The translations under genes and the position numbers were made by a program. A stretch of DNA of 10,193 nucleotides from Omnitrophica bacterium GWA2_52_8 (lineage in GTDB: Bacteria; Omnitrophota; Omnitrophia; Omnitrophales; Aquincolibacteriaceae): the NCBI GenBank assembly GCA_001804025.1, contig MHFC01000003.1:1-10193 (forward strand). The letters run 5' to 3'. Positions 6,286 through 10,193 of this stretch are shown piece by piece (the stretch's first letter is position 1; each line of letters opens with the position of its first letter). The notes under the pieces were generated by a model. It saw only the letters and a list, made by a program, of their open reading frames with translations. It was not told the DNA's origin and did not search any database.

Positions 6286-9200
6286 ATGCGAGATTTAAAA
6301 CCCTCATTCCTGGCCCCGCGAAGAACGCTTGTCTTTAAAGCGGCCGCCCTATTTCTATCTATAACCTTCATGATTACAGGCATTCCTTCCGGAATGCCTG
6401 CCGCCGCCGCTCAGATATCAGGGGGAGTTCCTGGAGTCACAAGCTCGCATAGCTCGAATACGCACCGGAGCAACTCCGGCCGCATTCAGGATTTCAGCCT
6501 CCCCCCTTCTTTAGGAATCGTCGAGCATATTTTTTTTGGTAAGCCCGCAGCACAGAACAGGGAACTGGAGATTTCTTCAGGACCTGTTCCGCGTGTTCCA
6601 TTAGCGGCCCCGTTCATCGTGTTAATTCAGGACGCGCACTCCGTGCCGGACGTACAGAAATCAATCCGCGGGCTCATTGAGCATCTGAACCGGGAATGGG
6701 ACCTGCGGCATGTCGGCGTTGAAGGCGCCGCCGGAAATTTTGACACGGCTTTTTTGAAAAGTTACCCCGACCGCGCCGGCCTCGAAACGGCGCTCAAATT
6801 TTATCTGGACCGCGGTGAACTTTCCGGTGCTGCGGCGGCCGCGATTGCTCCCGGCAGTGAAATGTCGTTTTTGGGCCTGGAAGATGCGGCGCTCTATGAA
6901 GAAAACCTCCGCACTTATTTTGACGCTCAGGCCGGACTGCCCGGACTTGACGGAAAAATTACGGGAGCGATGAACCGTCTTTCGGTTCTGAAAGACCAGG
7001 TTTATTCTCCGGAGCTTCGTGAGCTCGACCGCCTTTGGGAGGATTGGGAGAAGCACGACAAATTTTCAGAAGACGCATGGCGCCGGCTCACGGATTTTTT
7101 GGCCGGACGGAAGCTGCTAGGCGGAGAAAGTTTTCCGCATCTGACCGCGCTTTACCGCGAAATTTCAGAGACAAAGCCTTCGGCCGCAATAGAAAACGAA
7201 ATCAGGGTAGCTTTCAAGAAGCTCAAAGCCGGACATCTTGACCGCGAAGCTCTCAAAACGCTGAACGCCCGGGAGCAGGACGAGCGCACGGGGCGCACCG
7301 GCGCATCCGAAACCATCTCTTTTCTTAAAACATTTGCGGCAGCACAGGCCATTGAGCTTGAATTTTCAGAAGGCGCCGGCGCGATGGGCAGCCGGTATGC
7401 GCTGATCCGGAAGATGAGGGCCGGAGACGTGATGCGGGAACTGCAAACGGCCGTCCGGGATGCAAAGGAAACTCTTTTCAGAAGCGAAGCCGACCGCATG
7501 CTTGACGCGCTTTGCCGCCGCGCCGGACTTTTGTACAAGCTGGCGCATTTAAAGCTCAGCCGGGAAGAGTGGGAGGAGCTGGAAAACGGACCGCCGGCAG
7601 CAAATCCGGATCGCATATCCCGCGAAGCGTTTTCGGAAATGGACGCGTCGCGCTTTCCGCCAGAGGCGGATCCGCCGCGTAGTTTGGCAGACGTTCTTCA
7701 CCCTTCATTTAGCGCACCCAACAAAACAGTCATTGCGAGCCCGCCGCCGAAAATACCGGCGGGCGCGGCAATCTCAGATTTTGAGATTGCTTCGCCGGCC
7801 TGGCCTCCTCGCAATGACAAAGCAAAAGGGGGTTTGTCAGGCGCTCTTAACATGGGCCACGAGCCGTTTCTGCAAGAAATGGAAATGCTCGAATCGAACC
7901 CGGCATTCGCTTCCGCCCGGCTTTTTTATCAGATTGCACTCAAGCGCGATGAAACCCTTCTAAAAAACCTGCTGGCCGGAATGGAAAAAACCGGTGCCCG
8001 GACGGCGGTCATGGTGACGGGAGGGTTTCACCGTGACGGGATCGCGAAGCAGCTTGAAGACCGCAACATTGCCTATGCTTCCGTAAGCCCCGCGATGACG
8101 GCCTTGCCCGGCGAAGAACTTTACGGACAGCATATGCGCGGCGATGTTTCGTGGAAGGACCATTTTGAAATCAAAAACGGCCGGATTGAATTGCAGCGCT
8201 CGTTTGAGAGGGCCGTGAGGGACAAGCTCGTACGTGAATCGGCGCCGGAAACGGACGCTTCTCGAGATACGCTTCACAAGGCGATCAGTCTTAAACGTTG
8301 GCGCGACGACATCCTGCGCGGACTTGCCGGGCAAAACCGCCTGGCGGAAGCGGGGCGGTACACGGGGATGATTGATGAGATCCTGCGGGGAGGGGAAGGA
8401 ATTAGGGCGGGAATATCAAAAGAAGCGGCCCAAAAACAATGGTTTGAAAAAATCGATGTTTTTTTAAAAGGTCTGCGGATTCTAAAAGATGAAAACCGGG
8501 TTACGGCCGAAACCGTCCGCGCTCTGGCTCGCCCGTTCTCAAACGTGCCCGCCGCTTTTAGCACCCCCTTCGGTGATTTTCATCCCTCGGCGTCCTTTTT
8601 TGCGGCGGATTCGGGCCGTGCCGAGATGCCGCAAGCATCTCGAAAGTCCGCAGTGACGGAATCACCGGATTCCGTCCGCTCCGAGACACGTCATGTGTCT
8701 CGAAGGCTTGCAGTGCCCAAATCCGATGATTTGGGCCGCGGCGAGATGCCACAAGCATCTCGAAAGTTTGCTGTGACGGAATCACCGGATTCCGGCCGCT
8801 CCGAAGCGCGCAGTGCGCAAATGCAGGGGCGCTCCGGGTCTTTAGGTGCAATTGATTCCACCGATGCAGTTCTTTATGAACATCCGGATTTCGGGAGCGT
8901 TGTTAATTTGCCGGATATTTACTCAAGGCTTCCGACGGCTGATAGAACTCGGCTGGCCGATGAAATGGCAAGCCTTTCCCGGAAAACATTCGGCGAAACC
9001 GATAGTCCGGAGGTTTGGGCCAGGCGAATTGACAGAATGGGGAATAATCCGTTGCTGGTCATTGTCAATCCGGCGGGAAAAATCACGGCCGCGCTGGTTT
9101 CGGATGAGGATGAAGACGGGAAAATAGCATCGCTTATGAGTCTTGATGACGGGTGGCGCGGAAAGGCGGCATTGTTACTGGGAAAATATTTTGATATTCA

Positions 9201-10193
9201 AGCAAAAAAAGGAATCCCGAATTTTTTTCTAGAGAGCAATGTTAACACTTATCGAACTTTTTACTGGCCCCTGTTTAGGGGGCTGCAGTCTGCCCGCATC
9301 ATCGCCAGATCCGGCCGCACGGACTATGTGCAAGGACGCTTGCATGATCAGCGGCGGTGGGGTTTTGAGGGTGATTTCCTGCCGTTTCTTGAACGGCTTC
9401 GCTATCAAAGAAGGGACGATCTTCCGGAAGCCCCCGAAAGTTTCCGGAAACAAATCAGAGATCAGATCGAGTCCGTTCGGAGAGAACTCATTGCGGGGTA
9501 CGGTACGGTCTATGACGAACATCTTATAGCTGCGGTTAACGCCGTAAAAATTGATGATCAAATGGGTTTTCGCGCGGCAGCGAATGAGATCAAAAAAGCC
9601 GCCAGGTTATTGATGTCGCGCAATGCTCTGGAACCCGACAGCGTCTGGATCCGCCGGCTTCATCTGGCCGCGGAACAGCTCGAGGCCTGGAATTATCGTG
9701 TCGGCGGATCTGAAGATGAGGCGCCGCTAGGTTCCGCCCGGCGCTCCGAGACACGTCATGTGTCTCGAAGGCTTGCAGTGACGGAATCACCGGATTCCGT
9801 CCGCTCCGAGACACGTCATGTGTCTCGAAGGCTTGCAGTGACGGAATCATCGGATTCCGTCCGCTCCGAAGCGCGCAGTGCGGAGGATGAGGTTGATGAG
9901 GATGGAGAGCCTGTTTCCGTCAGCACCGCATTTGATAATATGATAAAGGCTGCACTCGGTGAGGATCCGCATGCCGGAAAACCGCATGAACCCGGACCTC
10001 GGAAAAACCTGCCGGCGTATGCTTATTGGCTGCCGGTTGTTCCGATTCTGGCGGTTATCGGTCTTGCGATTGCGCTTGTGATTGCCGTTCGGAGCTGGCA
10101 GTCCAAAACTCCCTCAGATTCGAAGGCGGAAGAAGGCCGCATTGTGGCGCCTTCTCAGGGCGCGCCGGCCCGCAGCGAAAAACGTTCCGAACT
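6286..10193 (+). CDS. Large modular exported protein, 3' end beyond the window (at least 1302 residues)
   Basis: I translated this frame through to the right edge and found no stop, so the gene is 3'-truncated by the window. Residues 1-42 form a signal peptide: basic MRDLK and PRR, a hydrophobic core at about 19-33, and a cleavage-like PAAAAQ. The N-terminal domain has IQDAH (114-118), HVGVEGAAG (142-150), RGELSG (176-181), FLGLEDAALYEEN (195-207) and, after an insertion-prone linker, MVTGGFHRDGI (576-586) and VSPAMTAL. The spaced H/E/H pattern recalls the EreA/ChaN/TraB-type superfamily, but this is a weak inference. Residues about 866-1025 resemble a degenerate GNAT fold (GKITAALVSDE, WRGKAALLLGKYF, SNVNTYRTFYWPLFRGL). 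A single membrane segment lies at about 1247-1268, preceded by an acidic, proline-rich linker. Residues 482-511, 774-844 and 1153-1199 are encoded by palindromic repeats inserted in frame. The ATG at 6286 is the only one after the in-frame stop at 6217; no ribosome binding site is evident. Function unknown. Confidence 0.85.
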   Translation, partial: MRDLKPSFLAPRRTLVFKAAALFLSITFMITGIPSGMPAAAAQISGGVPGVTSSHSSNTHRSNSGRIQDFSLPPSLGIVEHIFFGKPAAQNRELEISSGPVPRVPLAAPFIVLIQDAHSVPDVQKSIRGLIEHLNREWDLRHVGVEGAAGNFDTAFLKSYPDRAGLETALKFYLDRGELSGAAAAAIAPGSEMSFLGLEDAALYEENLRTYFDAQAGLPGLDGKITGAMNRLSVLKDQVYSPELRELDRLWEDWEKHDKFSEDAWRRLTDFLAGRKLLGGESFPHLTALYREISETKPSAAIENEIRVAFKKLKAGHLDREALKTLNAREQDERTGRTGASETISFLKTFAAAQAIELEFSEGAGAMGSRYALIRKMRAGDVMRELQTAVRDAKETLFRSEADRMLDALCRRAGLLYKLAHLKLSREEWEELENGPPAANPDRISREAFSEMDASRFPPEADPPRSLADVLHPSFSAPNKTVIASPPPKIPAGAAISDFEIASPAWPPRNDKAKGGLSGALNMGHEPFLQEMEMLESNPAFASARLFYQIALKRDETLLKNLLAGMEKTGARTAVMVTGGFHRDGIAKQLEDRNIAYASVSPAMTALPGEELYGQHMRGDVSWKDHFEIKNGRIELQRSFERAVRDKLVRESAPETDASRDTLHKAISLKRWRDDILRGLAGQNRLAEAGRYTGMIDEILRGGEGIRAGISKEAAQKQWFEKIDVFLKGLRILKDENRVTAETVRALARPFSNVPAAFSTPFGDFHPSASFFAADSGRAEMPQASRKSAVTESPDSVRSETRHVSRRLAVPKSDDLGRGEMPQASRKFAVTESPDSGRSEARSAQMQGRSGSLGAIDSTDAVLYEHPDFGSVVNLPDIYSRLPTADRTRLADEMASLSRKTFGETDSPEVWARRIDRMGNNPLLVIVNPAGKITAALVSDEDEDGKIASLMSLDDGWRGKAALLLGKYFDIQAKKGIPNFFLESNVNTYRTFYWPLFRGLQSARIIARSGRTDYVQGRLHDQRRWGFEGDFLPFLERLRYQRRDDLPEAPESFRKQIRDQIESVRRELIAGYGTVYDEHLIAAVNAVKIDDQMGFRAAANEIKKAARLLMSRNALEPDSVWIRRLHLAAEQLEAWNYRVGGSEDEAPLGSARRSETRHVSRRLAVTESPDSVRSETRHVSRRLAVTESSDSVRSEARSAEDEVDEDGEPVSVSTAFDNMIKAALGEDPHAGKPHEPGPRKNLPAYAYWLPVVPILAVIGLAIALVIAVRSWQSKTPSDSKAEEGRIVAPSQGAPARSEKRSE
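6377..6400. repeat. Perfect hairpin within the signal-peptide codons
   Basis: CAGGCATTCC (6377-6386) pairs with GGAATGCCTG (6391-6400) across a 4-nt loop, a perfect 10-bp stem. It has the same build as the 9-bp/4-nt hairpins of the downstream arrays. It encodes TGIPSGMP at the end of the signal-peptide core. Confidence 0.6.
6436..6483. repeat. Possible diverged copy of the mosaic palindromic unit
   Basis: The order CACAAGC … CTCGAA … hairpin CCGGAG/CTCCGG (6465-6470 with 6474-6479, 3-nt loop) … GGCCGC matches the order seen at 8750-8799 (CACAAGC, ATCTCGAA, ACCGGA/TCCGG, GGCCGC). Sequence identity between the anchors is low, so this is tentative. Confidence 0.3.
7656..7692. repeat. CCGCC-type palindrome inside the coding sequence
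   Basis: TCCGCC (7656-7661) and GGCGGA (7665-7670) pair around a 3-nt loop, followed by a further TCCGCC (7671-7676) and TTTGGCAGAC. This resembles the intergenic copy at 5809-5848 (CCGCCAA…TTGGCGGATCCG…GGCGGAC). It is read in frame as PPEADPPRSLADV, in a linker with no conserved-looking residues. Confidence 0.5.
7729..7818. repeat. 90-bp palindromic element inserted in frame in the large gene
   Basis: The outer arms GTCATTGCGAG (7729-7739) and CTCGCAATGAC (7808-7818) are perfect 11-bp inverted repeats. Inside are GCAATCTCA/TGAGATTGC (7768-7776 with 7782-7790, 5-nt loop) and a CCGCC…GGCGG pair. The element is exactly 90 bp, 30 codons, and starts on a codon boundary (residue 482), so the frame is kept. 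Related GTCATTGCGAG…GCAATCTC palindromes are, to my knowledge, common between genes in several bacterial phyla; finding one inside a gene is uncommon. It falls between the N-terminal part of the first domain and its TGGFH block. Confidence 0.85.
8606..8817. repeat. Mosaic palindromic array 1 (60-bp units, in frame)
   Basis: About 3.5 units of 60 bp, each made of two hairpins joined by conserved linkers. The first hairpin type has 9-bp stems around a 4-nt loop: GACGGAATC/GATTCCGTC (8655-8676) and GCCCAAATC/GATTTGGGC (8715-8736). The second has 8-bp stems around a 5-nt loop: CGAGATGC/GCATCTCG (8622-8642 and 8742-8762) and CGAGACAC/GTGTCTCG (8682-8702). Linkers such as CGAAGGCTTGCAGTG and CCGCTCC are kept while stems change in a complementary way. 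Units of 20 codons keep the frame and encode SRRLAVTESPDSVRSE-like peptides. The final block, 8796-8817, is identical to 9861-9882. Confidence 0.88.
9742..9882. repeat. Mosaic palindromic array 2 (60-bp units, in frame)
   Basis: Two almost identical 60-bp units (9742-9801 and 9802-9861, differing at 9850 and at the junction) plus the same terminal block as array 1 (9861-9882). Stems are CGAGACAC/GTGTCTCG and GACGGAATC/GATTCCGTC, the latter with loop ACCG or ATCG. Positions 9775-9840 are identical over 66 bp to 8650-8715 in array 1. The reading frame of the repeat is the same in both arrays. The array lies between a helical region and an acidic linker that leads to the membrane segment. Confidence 0.88.

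Noticed and set aside
8606..8817. CRISPR array
   Set aside because: The 60-bp period has no alternation of constant repeats and unique non-palindromic spacers; the variable parts are themselves palindromes, the array is in frame in a gene, and no cas gene is seen.
8558..8851. Minus-strand 97-codon open frame with a repetitive peptide
   Set aside because: It is the antisense reading of array 1; the repeat happens to be stop-free in this frame. The plus strand has one uninterrupted frame of more than 3.9 kb covering it.
9590..9850. Minus-strand 86-codon open frame with a similar repetitive peptide
   Set aside because: Antisense reading of array 2, for the same reason; the similarity to the other minus-strand frame comes from the DNA repeat.

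Overview
The window reads as a chromosomal stretch from an uncultivated Gram-negative-type bacterium. Housekeeping genes sit beside a very large, poorly conserved, exported protein that is riddled with palindromic repeats. The giant signal-peptide protein opening with an 'IQDAH…VEGA' domain, the Asp-box (BNR-like) secreted protein, the CCGCC-type palindromes and the GxxExxY cassette together remind me of candidate phylum Omnitrophota (OP3). That placement is inference from memory, not proof.

Layout. Positions 51-2124 (+) hold two co-directional housekeeping genes: a CorA-type Mg2+/Co2+ channel and rlmN, the 23S rRNA A2503/tRNA A37 radical-SAM methyltransferase. Positions 2124-2592 form a small cassette with a minus-strand GxxExxY-family gene. 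It is bounded on both sides by inverted arrays of ACGAA/TTCGT words spaced about one helical turn apart. The cassette's right end supplies the last codons of the next minus-strand gene (2545-4284), a 579-residue exported protein with Asp-box repeats. A divergent intergenic region leads to ychF (4569-5666, +), a complete Obg-related ATPase.

Positions 5667-6285 are non-coding and contain at least six hairpins, including a 137-bp nested palindromic element. From 6286 to the right edge runs one uninterrupted plus-strand reading frame of at least 1302 codons, with no stop inside the window. It encodes a signal peptide, a large N-terminal domain (IQDAH at about 114-118, VEGA at 145-148, TGGFH at 578-582), a possible degenerate GNAT-like region (about 866-1025), helical linkers and a membrane segment (about 1247-1268), and continues beyond the window.

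The most unusual feature is that this gene carries several palindromic repeat insertions, all in frame: a 90-bp (30-codon) GTCATTGCGAG-bounded element, a CCGCC-type element, and two arrays of 60-bp (20-codon) units. Each 60-bp unit is built from two hairpins whose stems differ between copies but stay complementary, while the linkers between them are conserved. The arrays share an exact 66-bp segment and the same 22-bp terminal block, which suggests a mobile or gene-converted, coding-compatible palindromic element.
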